Assembly (NCBI GenBank): GCA_035575095.1
Contig: DATLYF010000185.1
Coordinates: 1-26,602 of the forward strand
DNA: 26,602 nt
Source: DATLYF01 sp035575095
GTDB taxonomy: Bacteria > Pseudomonadota > Gammaproteobacteria > Competibacterales > Competibacteraceae
Reading direction: 5' to 3'
This document shows, piece by piece, positions 1 through 6,827 of the stretch. The notes below the pieces were generated by a model. It was not told the origin of the DNA. It saw only the letters and a list, made by a program, of their open reading frames with translations, and made no database searches. Made by a program: the position numbers and the translations under genes. Each line of letters begins with the position of its first letter. Position 1 is the stretch's first letter.

Positions 1-94
1 CCAGCGGCAGGCCCAGCATCCCGCCGTAGAAGGCCAGGGAGCGGTCCAGGTCTTCGACCACCAGGATGATGTAATCGGGCTGCTGGCACTGCAT
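1..94 (-). CDS. VOC (glyoxalase/bleomycin-resistance fold) protein, N-terminal part
   Basis: Only the first 31 codons lie in the window; the gene continues beyond its left edge. The visible start has the pattern of a first VOC beta strand and helix: residues DYIILVVEDL followed by DRSLAFYGGMLGLPL. VOC proteins are metal-dependent glyoxalases, dioxygenases or antibiotic-binding proteins, and the fragment cannot tell which. The ATG at 94 is preceded by GGAGAG with about four bases of spacing, which supports this start. The fold assignment is fairly secure; the function is open. Confidence 0.75.
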   Translation of the reverse strand, partial: MQCQQPDYIILVVEDLDRSLAFYGGMLGLPL

Positions 95-315
95 GGCGCT
101 CTCCGCAAACCGTGACCTGCCCTCAGTATACGGCGAGCGCCGGCCGCGCCCGCAGGCATCGCGCCGCGCCGCCCTGGACTGTCTATGACGCTGGTTCCCT
201 ACTGTGAGGAGAGGTGAGGCCGGCGCGAGAGAGGCGTGCGTGCTCTGTCTCGGGCCGATATGCGGAGGGCAGTATAACTCAGATGGTCGATGCTGGCCGA
301 GGATGGGAGGAGACG

Positions 316-346
316 AAAAAAACCGGGGTACGCGTCGTACCCCGGT
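316..346 (-). terminator. Strong intrinsic terminator on the minus strand
   Basis: Read on the minus strand, an 11-bp perfect stem (ACCGGGGTACG paired with CGTACCCCGGT) closes a 3-base loop and is followed by at least six T residues. It lies about 125 bases downstream of the lipoprotein gene ending at 471 and upstream of the VOC gene, so it probably separates these two transcripts. An attenuator role for the VOC gene cannot be excluded because a mini-ORF ends on the stem. Confidence 0.85.
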
Positions 347-411
347 CAAGCAACCACCACAATGAGGATATGCAGCAGATCGAGGAGGAGAGGGAATCTG
401 TGCACGGACAT
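346..411 (-). CDS. Hydrophobic 21-residue mini-ORF (leader peptide or small membrane peptide)
   Basis: The frame encodes 21 residues, with Leu, Ile or Val making up more than half. It ends in the run LHILIVVVA, and the TGA overlaps the first base of the terminator stem at 316-346. It starts about 60 bases after the stop codon of the upstream lipoprotein gene, so it could sit on the same mRNA. The ribosome site is weak (a GAAG-like stretch before ATG). The layout resembles branched-chain amino acid leader peptides or short hydrophobic type I toxins, but the next gene downstream encodes a VOC protein. It may be chance. Confidence 0.3.
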   Translation of the reverse strand: MSVHRFPLLLDLLHILIVVVA

Positions 412-470
412 AAAAATACTTCGTTCAATTAGAGTAATCACCCTAAAATCCGTTTCTTTCCGCTGCGCTC

Positions 471-1112
471 TCAGGACTTGAACTCGACCAGCTCGATCAG
501 CATCTCGCTAGGCGTTGTGGTGTGCGCCCGCTCGCGGCGCCGCAGTTTGATCAGCCCGATCCCGGGAGCGTACCACTCCTGGGTCAGCACCTCGACAGGG
601 CCGGCCGGAGCGGGCAGCACGCCGGTGCCGCGTACCCGCAGGCAGCGGCGGAAGGCGCCGGCGGGCACGCGCACTGTGTCCTCCAGGCTCTCCACGGTGT
701 AGAGCAGTTCGCCTGAGATGGCGGGAGCGCGCCGCCACTGCTGGCGCGGCGTCAGCGGATCGGGCAGCACGTAGCGCCGTGCCTCCTCCCAACGCAGTTC
801 GAAGTCCGCTGCCTCGCGCCAGCCGGCCCGGTAGATACCCCAGTCGTCGCGACCGAACAGGTATTCGCGGCCGCTGCTGCCGCGCCGTATCTGCAACGGC
901 TGGCCGTCGTGGAGTTCCGTCGCCAGGCTGGCCACGGTCAGGTCGGTGAACAGGCCAGGGCGATCGGTGCGGCTGACCTGATAGCGCCACTGCAGCCCCG
1001 ATGCCAGGGGGAAATAGCGGGTGCTGTCCACCGCTGCGACGCTGGCGCAGCCGGACAGGGACAGAGCGAACAGCAGACAGGGCGTGGCGAAACGAGGCAG
1101 GCAGGCGAGCAT
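471..1112 (-). CDS. Putative lipoprotein of unknown function
   Basis: From the ATG at 1112 this encodes 213 residues. They begin with a short basic and hydrophobic signal segment (MLACLPRFATPCLLFALSLSGC) ending in a lipobox LSGC, so the mature protein probably begins with a lipidated Cys at residue 22. An upstream in-frame ATG at 1148 would add 12 residues and push the signal peptide inward, so the shorter form is preferred; neither start has a good ribosome site. The mature part contains YFPLASGLQWRYQV, a motif I associate with uncharacterised secreted proteins whose opening strands begin with a YFPL...G..W.Y pattern. No catalytic motif is visible. It lies upstream of a strong terminator. 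Confidence 0.75.
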   Translation of the reverse strand: MLACLPRFATPCLLFALSLSGCASVAAVDSTRYFPLASGLQWRYQVSRTDRPGLFTDLTVASLATELHDGQPLQIRRGSSGREYLFGRDDWGIYRAGWREAADFELRWEEARRYVLPDPLTPRQQWRRAPAISGELLYTVESLEDTVRVPAGAFRRCLRVRGTGVLPAPAGPVEVLTQEWYAPGIGLIKLRRRERAHTTTPSEMLIELVEFKS

Positions 1113-1226
1113 GAACGATCCCGGTGCGAAGGCTTCCCGTGACAGCATAGACCACGGCCGCGGGTGCCCGTGCTGCTTGCTGCAAACACCCCAAGGGTAG
1201 GCCTGCTGCTCGGCAGTGACCGATTG

Positions 1227-1463
1227 TCAGTTGCCGCGGTGTACCCAGATCCAGCCTTCACGGCGTAGGGTGGTCGTGTCGGTGTCGGCCTCGGCGGGGA
1301 GGTAGCAATGCCCGTTCAGGAAATCGCCGGCGACCAGCACGCAGAGCACGGCGTCGAGCCGGTCGGCATCGGCCAGCAGCGCGTCCTCGTCGCAGGCCAG
1401 GGCGAGGCGAGGCGCAGCGGCGGCGCAATCGATGCCGAGTACGGCGACGTCCGCCACGGTCAC
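1227..1463 (-). CDS. Small hypothetical protein downstream of degV-like gene
   Basis: I do not recognise this protein. It would have 78 residues from a GTG at 1463, five bases beyond the DegV stop codon; an ATG at 1499 would overlap DegV by about 30 bases. The sequence is rich in Ala and Asp in the middle and ends in a more distinctive stretch (GHCYLPAEAD, then EGWIWVHRGN). It is a small soluble acidic protein without a signal peptide or membrane segment. The tight spacing suggests translational coupling to the DegV-family gene. Because GC-rich DNA yields many spurious frames, its reality is uncertain, although the Trp-rich tail is unlike typical shadow translations. Confidence 0.5.
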   Translation of the reverse strand: MTVADVAVLGIDCAAAAPRLALACDEDALLADADRLDAVLCVLVAGDFLNGHCYLPAEADTDTTTLRREGWIWVHRGN

Positions 1464-1467
1464 GGGC

Positions 1468-2400
1468 TCAACGGCTGATGTAGGCCAGGGCGACAGCACC
1501 CGGCCCGACGTTGATGCCGGCGGTGGTGCTCATGATCGACAGCAGCACCTCCACGCCGTGGCGCTCGGCGAAGCAGCGGAAGTCGGCGAACTCCGGCTCG
1601 GCCTCGAGCTCCTCCAGGCGGCCGGCGTAGCTGGCGGCCACCACCGGGGTGCGCAGCCCGGCGATGATGGCCGACCTGGCGCGCCCGAACAGGTGCTGCA
1701 GGGCGCGCCCGAAGCCGCGCTCCTTGGCGATCGGGCCGGTCTCGCCGCGGTGCGCCTGGAGGATGGGCTTGATGTCGAGCCAGGTGCCGAGGTGATAGGT
1801 GAGCCCGCCGACGCTCTTGTCGCCGCGCTTGCTAGCGCGGTTGCGCAAGTAGAACAGATCGCGCGGCACCAGGTAGGCATAGACCTGCTGGCTGAGCGCA
1901 TCGACTTGGGCGCGCAACTGGCTGAAGGGCAGATCGGGGTTGTCCCGCAGCAACCGGACCACCTCCCAGGTCAGCACTGCCTGACCGGTGAACAGGGTCT
2001 GGCTGTCCATCACCTTGAGCGAGAAGCCGCCGTTGAGCCCGGCCCGCTGCCGTCGCTCGCGGTAACCGTTGAGGATGGCGAAAGCGGCCTCGTTGGCGTT
2101 CTCGTAGATCTGGCTACGGGTGCGGGCGATGGTCAGCGCCAGCACGCGGTCGTATTTGAGCACGAGCTGGTTCAGGAATAACTGGCGGATCTGCTCGACG
2201 CTGAACGGTCGGGTCTCGGCGTCCAGATTCTTCTCGGTGATGTATTTATCATAGAAGGCCAGGGTGGCCTCGGCGTCGCGGGTATCGACGAAGGTCTCGC
2301 TGCCGAAGTGCAGGCTGATGGGCAGGATGTGGAGAGCGTGCGTCTGGATGTAGGACGAGGGCAGGTCGCACGCCGAGTCGATGACGATGCCGGTTTTCAC
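1468..2400 (-). CDS. DegV family fatty-acid-binding protein
   Basis: The 310-residue product opens with the family signature MKTGIVIDSACDLP and continues with HILPISLHFG, both typical of DegV domain 1. The central RTRSQIYENANEAAF matches the region that contacts the bound fatty acid. The length is usual for the family. In Firmicutes, DegV homologues (FakB) present fatty acids to the kinase FakA; no FakA-type kinase is visible here, so the gammaproteobacterial role is unknown beyond lipid binding. The start is well supported by AAGGAGGAG a few bases before the ATG. A small unknown gene follows almost directly. Confidence 0.9.
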   Translation of the reverse strand: MKTGIVIDSACDLPSSYIQTHALHILPISLHFGSETFVDTRDAEATLAFYDKYITEKNLDAETRPFSVEQIRQLFLNQLVLKYDRVLALTIARTRSQIYENANEAAFAILNGYRERRQRAGLNGGFSLKVMDSQTLFTGQAVLTWEVVRLLRDNPDLPFSQLRAQVDALSQQVYAYLVPRDLFYLRNRASKRGDKSVGGLTYHLGTWLDIKPILQAHRGETGPIAKERGFGRALQHLFGRARSAIIAGLRTPVVAASYAGRLEELEAEPEFADFRCFAERHGVEVLLSIMSTTAGINVGPGAVALAYISR

Positions 2401-2512
2401 CGTCGCTCCTCCTTGGTGCAGTCGTGCTGGACGCTACGCCGGCGGGGTCTGGTCGGTGTCGAGGCGCTGGCGTGGTCCGCACGAGCCTTTTGTTGTGGCG
2501 AAGATCATAGAC

Positions 2513-2749
2513 TCAGGAGGACGGGTTGACACCCACACTTGAGAGGGGGTGATCGGCCGCTATCCGGCGGCACAGAGCCGCGACATCCAGACTGCGTAGG
2601 GCAGCGACGGCGCATTCCCAGCGCCCTTCCTGGCACAGCCCGGCGATACCGGCCTGTTCGTAGGTCTCCAGGGCGGCCTGCACACAGGCATCTCGCACCG
2701 CTTCGGCCAGCGCGCGCAGCCGGGCTTCATCCTGTTCCAGGGTGCTCAT
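2513..2749 (-). CDS. Conserved-looking small protein, unknown function
   Basis: This 78-residue frame begins at an ATG at 2749 with a strong AAAGGAGG ribosome site. The protein is predicted almost wholly helical, with ARLRALAEAVRDACVQAALETYEQAG followed by a Trp- and Cys-containing GLCQEGRWECAVAALRSLD. It has no signal peptide. I recall small proteins of this pattern in other proteobacteria without an assigned function, sometimes loosely annotated as acetyltransferase-related; nothing here supports catalysis. It is divergent from the OsmC-family gene, with about 165 bases between the two starts, which probably carry promoters for both. Confidence 0.7.
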   Translation of the reverse strand: MSTLEQDEARLRALAEAVRDACVQAALETYEQAGIAGLCQEGRWECAVAALRSLDVAALCRRIAADHPLSSVGVNPSS

Positions 2750-2915
2750 CGGTCCTCCTTTGCGGACAGGGGCTCGGGCTCTTCGAACAAGTACAAGTAT
2801 AGGAAGGGGGGCGGCTGGGCAGGGTTGGGTTGAGACGCCCCGAGCAGCCATGGAAAATGGCCGCTGGCCGGGCAGTTCGCCCGGTACGCCGCAACGCAAA
2901 AGGGAGCGACCGCCC

Positions 2916-3371
2916 ATGTCTGAACACAAAGTGGAGCTGATCTGGCACCGGCACACACCGGATTTCACCTACGAGCGCTTCGACCGCACCCATACCTGGC
3001 GCTTTTCCGGAGGGCAGACGGTGCAGGGCTCGGCCGCACCCGCCTATCACGGTGATGCCCGCCTGGCCAATCCCGAGGAGGGGCTGGTCGCCGCCCTGGC
3101 CAGTTGCCATATGCTCACCTTCCTGGCGCTGGCGGCGCTGAAGCGCTGGCAGGTGGACAGCTATCACGACGAGCCCGGCGGCGAGCTGGGCAAGGACGAC
3201 GCCGGCAACATCATGATCGCGCGCATCACCCTGCGCCCACACGTCGTGTTCGGCGGCGAGCACCGGCCCGACGCGCAGCAGCTGCTGGAATTGCACCACA
3301 AGGCACACGCCAAGTGTTTCGTGGCCAACTCCCTGAAGAGCAAGGTGGTGCTGGATCCGCGCCTGGATTGA
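2916..3371 (+). CDS. OsmC/Ohr family peroxiredoxin-like protein
   Basis: The 151-residue product is a full-length OsmC-family protein, a cytoplasmic thiol peroxidase fold acting on organic hydroperoxides. The two redox cysteines of the family are present: Cys64 in LASCHMLTFL and Cys134 in HAKCFVANSLKS. The N-terminal half carries the usual glycine-containing strands and the GDARLANPEEGLVAALASC helix entry. The ATG at 2916 follows AGGGAG with about nine bases of spacing, and the family length fits this start; an upstream extension in the same frame is unlikely. Subfamily (OsmC, Ohr or YhfA-like) is not resolved. No OhrR-type regulator lies next to it. Confidence 0.88.
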   Translation: MSEHKVELIWHRHTPDFTYERFDRTHTWRFSGGQTVQGSAAPAYHGDARLANPEEGLVAALASCHMLTFLALAALKRWQVDSYHDEPGGELGKDDAGNIMIARITLRPHVVFGGEHRPDAQQLLELHHKAHAKCFVANSLKSKVVLDPRLD

Positions 3372-3484
3372 CTGCCCGGAAAGCGGCCGCGGCGGAGTGT
3401 ACAAAGCTGTAGCCGGCGATAGAATGCGCGCCTTGTGGCCATAGTGCCGTCCTCCCCTTCGAACTGCTGCAGGTGCTCCGACCC

Positions 3485-3838
3485 ATGGATATCAAATCGC
3501 TGCTGGAACAATGGGAAAAATCCGGTCAGGCGCGAATCACGGCCCATGAATACCGCATCCGCCTACCCATCCACGATGCCGCCCGCATCGCCGCTCTGGC
3601 GGAGATGTATCCCCTGAAGAGCGAACAGGACATCATCATGGAACTGCTCAGCGCTGCCCTGGACGCGGTGGAGGAGGCTTTCCCCTACAAGCGCGGCACC
3701 CGCGTCATCGCCGAGGACGAATTGGGCGACCCCATCTACGAGGACGTGGGGCCGACGCCGCGCTTCCTGGCCCTGACCAAGCGCCACACCGCGCGTCTGG
3801 AAGCGGAACTCAAGGAGTGTGGCAGCAGGCAGGAGTGA
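3485..3838 (+). CDS. Small conserved gammaproteobacterial protein (family often labelled pilin assembly / type 1 pili tip component)
   Basis: The 117-residue product begins MDIKSLLEQWEKSG and contains EYRIRLPIHDAARIAALAEMYP and PIYEDVGPTPRFL. This resembles short pseudomonad proteins annotated as pilin assembly proteins or type 1 pili tip components. That label is weakly founded: there is no signal peptide, no pilin-type cysteine pair and no pilus gene nearby. The IRLPIHDAARIAALAEMYPLKSEQDIIMELLSAALD part reads like a strand followed by two helices, similar to a ribbon-helix-helix fold, so a regulatory or DNA-binding role is an alternative. The ATG at 3485 is chosen over one 12 bases upstream by homology; the ribosome site is weak. 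Confidence 0.75.
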   Translation: MDIKSLLEQWEKSGQARITAHEYRIRLPIHDAARIAALAEMYPLKSEQDIIMELLSAALDAVEEAFPYKRGTRVIAEDELGDPIYEDVGPTPRFLALTKRHTARLEAELKECGSRQE

Positions 3839-3996
3839 CGGCGGCGATCCTCCGGAACTGGGCACCAATCAGGGAGTTGGAATAAGCAACGGAGGGCGAC
3901 GCCAGGCAGAATGCAGGGACGAAAGATATTGTTGCGGCGGTGGAAAATTTGCCAAAATAATAAAAGGCAGCACAGTCAAACAACAATGCCTCACGC

Positions 3997-4025
3997 TTGT
4001 TGTATGCGCTGGCCGCGCCTAGGAT
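3997..4025 (+). promoter_or_regulatory. Candidate sigma70 promoter for the murein lipoprotein gene
   Basis: TTGTTG and TAGGAT are separated by exactly 17 bases. The spacing is ideal and the -10 box keeps four of six consensus bases, but the -35 box is weak. It would give a 5' leader of about 50 bases before the ATG at 4083. An AT-rich stretch lies just upstream (about 3940-3970), as is common for highly expressed lipoprotein promoters. This is inference from sequence only. Confidence 0.4.
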
Positions 4026-4082
4026 TCGGCGTTCTTTTCTACTATTACTTGTCAAAATGACTTGCAAAAGGAGCAAGAAGCA

Positions 4083-4319
4083 ATGAAGACCATCGTCAAG
4101 TTCTCCGCCCTGGCCCTGATCGCTGGCTTGACTGTCGGCTGCGCCAGCACCAAGGACCTGGAGGCCGTGCGCCAGGAGGCTCAGCAGGCCCAGGCCACCG
4201 CCAACCAGGCCAAATCCACCGCCGACGAGGCTCTGGCGGTCGCCAACGAGGCCAAGGCCATGAGCATGGCCACCGAGGAGAAGCTGAACCGGATGTTCGG
4301 CCGCGCCATGAAGAAGTAA
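4083..4319 (+). CDS. oprI: Murein (Braun-type) lipoprotein, Lpp/OprI family
   Basis: The 78-residue precursor has a signal peptide ending in lipobox TVGC with Cys20, leaving a 58-residue mature protein, the same length as E. coli Lpp. The mature part is an Ala-rich heptad coiled coil (AQQAQATANQAKSTADEALA) that trimerises in known members. The C-terminus ends in two lysines (MKK), and the last Lys is the residue normally linked to diaminopimelate in peptidoglycan. Its role is to tether the outer membrane to the cell wall. AAGGAG about nine bases before ATG fixes the start. A strong terminator follows, and a convergent L,D-transpeptidase gene is the likely attaching enzyme. The same pairing is known next to Pseudomonas oprI. 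Confidence 0.9.
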   Translation: MKTIVKFSALALIAGLTVGCASTKDLEAVRQEAQQAQATANQAKSTADEALAVANEAKAMSMATEEKLNRMFGRAMKK

Positions 4320-4343
4320 GCGATCCCTCGCGGATTGCGCAAA

Positions 4344-4373
4344 CCCCACGGCCTGACGGCCGTGGGGTTTTTT
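4344..4373 (+). terminator. Intrinsic terminator after the Lpp/OprI gene
   Basis: A 10-bp perfect GC-rich stem (CCCCACGGCC with GGCCGTGGGG) around a TGAC loop is followed by six T. On the other strand the stem is followed by only three T, so it may also help end the convergent transpeptidase transcript, whose stop codon lies six bases away. Confidence 0.9.
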
Positions 4374-4378
4374 ATCGC

Positions 4379-5359
4379 TCACTGCAGCGTGAACTGGGAC
4401 TGAGACGGCAGGATGGCGGGCTGTTGCATGGCGGTTTGCTCGGGGGTGAGCAGCACCGGCAGGCCGCTGGACTGTTCCACCGCGGTCTGCACCAAGGCGG
4501 GGTCGATGGGGATAGCGGTAGGGTTGGGCGTACTCGCCACTAGCCGGACGGCGGTGTCCACCAGGTTGCCGAACTGGGCCCGATCCTCCTCCAGCGGCTG
4601 GTGTACCTCCATTTCCAGGGAGTAGCCGTTCCAGCCCACCTTTACCGGCTGATTGACCAAGTATACCGGCGTGCCCACCGGCACCGAGCGGAACAGACTC
4701 TCGATGTCCTCGGGATAGAGGCGCACGCAGCCGTGGGTGACGCGCATGCCGATACCGTTGGGCTTGTCGGTGCCGTGGATCAGGTAGCCAGGGATGCCAA
4801 GGCGCAGGGCGTACTGGCCCAGCGGGTTGTCGGGTCCGGCCGGTACCACTTCGGGTAGATAATCACCCTCGGCGGCGTGCTCGGCGCGGATGCTGGCCGG
4901 CGGGCGCCACACCGGGTCTTTGACCTTGGTCACCACCGTAGTCTTGCCCAGCGGCGTCTTCCACTCCTCGCGGCCGATGCCTACGGGGTGGGTGATGACC
5001 ACGTTCTGGCCCTTGGGATAGTAGTACAGCCGCATCTCCGGCACATTGAGGACGATGCCCTCGCGTGGTGCCTTGGGCAGGATGAAGCGGGACGGGACCA
5101 CCACCGGCGTGCCCTCGCCGGGCAGCCAGGCGCTGACCCCGGGATTGGCCTGTACCATCTCGTCGAAGCCCATGTCGTGGCGCCGGGCAATCTCGACGAA
5201 GGTATCCTCGTACCTGGCGTAGGTGACCTGCACATCGCCGACCACGTCGATGCCGGGCGGTGGCAAGGGATAGGTGGCGGCGTAGCCGTCGAGAGCGAAC
5301 AGGCCGGCCAGCAGGGCGGACAGGGTGCGACCGGGCGAAGGATTGTTGTGGTTGGGCAT
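4379..5359 (-). CDS. L,D-transpeptidase (LysM + YkuD), ErfK/YbiS type
   Basis: From the ATG at 5359 the product has 326 residues: a signal peptide (about 1-27, ending GYA), a LysM-like peptidoglycan-binding region (about 45-90, VTYARYEDTFVEIARRHD) and a YkuD catalytic domain (about 97-235). The catalytic signature is present as an upstream HGT followed by THGCVRL, with Thr in the allowed Ser/Thr position and Cys as nucleophile. The C-terminal ~90 residues have no recognised domain. Family members in the periplasm make 3-3 crosslinks or attach Lpp to peptidoglycan; convergence on a murein lipoprotein gene favours the latter. A longer frame from 5479 would bury the signal peptide and is rejected. 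Confidence 0.9.
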   Translation of the reverse strand: MPNHNNPSPGRTLSALLAGLFALDGYAATYPLPPPGIDVVGDVQVTYARYEDTFVEIARRHDMGFDEMVQANPGVSAWLPGEGTPVVVPSRFILPKAPREGIVLNVPEMRLYYYPKGQNVVITHPVGIGREEWKTPLGKTTVVTKVKDPVWRPPASIRAEHAAEGDYLPEVVPAGPDNPLGQYALRLGIPGYLIHGTDKPNGIGMRVTHGCVRLYPEDIESLFRSVPVGTPVYLVNQPVKVGWNGYSLEMEVHQPLEEDRAQFGNLVDTAVRLVASTPNPTAIPIDPALVQTAVEQSSGLPVLLTPEQTAMQQPAILPSQSQFTLQ

Positions 5360-5493
5360 GGCGTTCCGATGTCGTGACAGAGCAACGAAGAGCAAGGACC
5401 GACGAAAATCGCAGCGGTTCCGCGCTCGCACAATAAAATTTTGAATTCTAACCCGAATAGAGCATGAGGCGATACGCACAGGAGGAATCGCAC

Positions 5494-5928
5494 GTGGACT
5501 ACCGTCTCACCACCTTCGACGATCTGGCCGTGGGGCAGCGCGCCAGCTTCGCCAAGACCATCACCGAGGCCGACATCGCCCACTTCGTGGCCTGCACCGG
5601 CGATGTCAATCCGCTGCATGTCAACGAAGAATTTGCCCGCCGTACTTTTTTCGGCCAGCGCATTGCCCACGGCCTGCTCTCCGCCTCGCTGCTGTCGACG
5701 GTGGTCGGCATGAGCCTGCCGGGTGTCGGTGCCATCTACCGCTCGCAGACGCTGGAGTTCCTGCGAGCGGTACACATCGGCGATACGCTGACGGCCAGCC
5801 TGGAGATCACCCGCATCGATCGGGCGGCGGAACTGATCGAAATGGATGCCTGGATCGACAACCAGCGCGGCGAGCGGGTGATCCGCGGCAAGGCGACAGC
5901 GTCGTTGTTACGGGGACTCAAAGAATAG
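5494..5928 (+). CDS. MaoC family (R)-specific enoyl-CoA hydratase-like protein
   Basis: The 144-residue hot-dog-fold protein carries the hydratase 2 motif with Asp37 and His42 in GDVNPLHVNEEFA, followed by FFGQRIAHGLLSASLLS, the standard MaoC/PhaJ continuation. Such enzymes hydrate trans-2-enoyl-CoA to (R)-3-hydroxyacyl-CoA and can feed polyhydroxyalkanoate synthesis. The start chosen is GTG at 5494 because AGGAGG lies eight bases upstream; an ATG at 5464 lies before this ribosome site and would add ten residues not typical of the family. The gene stands alone, divergent from the transpeptidase gene. Its physiological substrate is not deducible. Confidence 0.87.
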   Translation: MDYRLTTFDDLAVGQRASFAKTITEADIAHFVACTGDVNPLHVNEEFARRTFFGQRIAHGLLSASLLSTVVGMSLPGVGAIYRSQTLEFLRAVHIGDTLTASLEITRIDRAAELIEMDAWIDNQRGERVIRGKATASLLRGLKE

Positions 5929-5969
5929 GGCGCGGCGCGCGACACGCTCGCCCTCTGCACCACGCACCC

Positions 5970-5992
5970 TGATCGGCACAACGTGCCGATCA
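5970..5992. repeat. Perfect inverted repeat between convergent genes
   Basis: TGATCGGCAC and GTGCCGATCA form a 10-bp perfect stem with an AAC loop. Its right end includes the stop codon of the ABC ATPase gene. No T tract follows on either strand, so it is not a standard intrinsic terminator, but its place between convergent ends suggests transcript end protection or termination. Confidence 0.75.
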
Positions 5993-6772
5993 GTGATGCA
6001 GGATCTGGCTGAGGAACAGCCGGGTGCGCTCCGAGCGAGGGTTCTTGAAGAACTCCTCGGGCGCGTTCTGTTCGATGATCTCGCCGCGGTCCATGAAGAT
6101 CACACGGTTGGCCACGGTACGGGCGAAGCCCATCTCGTGGGTGACGCAAATCATGGTCATGCCCTCCTCGGCCAGGCTGACCATGGTGTCGAGCACCTCC
6201 TTGATCATCTCCGGGTCGAGCGCCGAGGTCGGTTCGTCGAACAGCATCACTTTGGGGTTCATGCACAGGCTGCGAGCGATAGCCACGCGCTGCTGCTGGC
6301 CGCCGGAGAGCTGGCCGGGGTATTTGTGCGCCTGCTCGGGGATTTTGACCCGCTCCAGGTACTTCATGGCGATCGCCTCGGCCTCCTTGCGCGGCATCTT
6401 ACGCACCCACACCGGGGCCAGGATGCAGTTCTCCAGCACTGTGAGGTGGGGGAACAGGTTGAAGTGCTGGAACACCATGCCCACTTCGCGACGGATCACC
6501 TCGATATTCTTGACATTGTGGGTCAGCTCGATGCCGTCGACGACGATGCGCCCGCGCTGATGTTCCTCTAGGCGGTTGATGCAGCGGATCATGGTGGACT
6601 TGCCCGAGCCCGAAGGGCCGCAGACCACGATGCGCTCGCCCTTGTGGACGGTGAGGTTGATGCCCTTGAGCACGTGGAACTCGCCATACCACTTGTGCAC
6701 ATCCTGCATCTCGATCATCACCTGATCGGAGATGGTCATCTTGCTTGCGGGAGTGCTCGCCGGATCGGCCAT
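5990..6772 (-). CDS. Polar/general L-amino acid ABC transporter ATP-binding protein (AapP/GlnQ type)
   Basis: The 260-residue product is a complete ABC ATPase: Walker A GPSGSGKST (52-60), Q-loop in VFQHFNLFPH, signature LSGGQ (155-159), Walker B VMLFDEP (175-181) and switch His in VTHEMGF. The HFNLFPHLTVLENC and THEMGFARTVANRV segments are characteristic of the polar amino acid uptake subfamily (AapP, BztD, GlnQ, YhdZ). The ATG at 6772 is supported by AGGAG with correct spacing; another ATG at 6799 is possible. It follows prmC by 55 bases on the same strand. No periplasmic binding protein or permease gene is beside it, so it is an orphan subunit that must work with components encoded elsewhere. 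Confidence 0.92.
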   Translation of the reverse strand: MADPASTPASKMTISDQVMIEMQDVHKWYGEFHVLKGINLTVHKGERIVVCGPSGSGKSTMIRCINRLEEHQRGRIVVDGIELTHNVKNIEVIRREVGMVFQHFNLFPHLTVLENCILAPVWVRKMPRKEAEAIAMKYLERVKIPEQAHKYPGQLSGGQQQRVAIARSLCMNPKVMLFDEPTSALDPEMIKEVLDTMVSLAEEGMTMICVTHEMGFARTVANRVIFMDRGEIIEQNAPEEFFKNPRSERTRLFLSQILHH

Positions 6773-6827
6773 GATCGTCTCCTGGGGCTGTTGGGCCATG
6801 CTAGGCAGTCTTGCATATGCCGAAATT

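Larger units (their letters stand above)
95..470. other. Intergenic stretch with terminator and mini-ORF
   Basis: No conventional gene is supported here. On the minus strand it holds a strong intrinsic terminator (316-346) and, directly before it, a 21-codon hydrophobic reading frame (346-411); both are listed separately. The part from 95 to about 310 shows no convincing coding frame or repeat. Confidence 0.6.
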
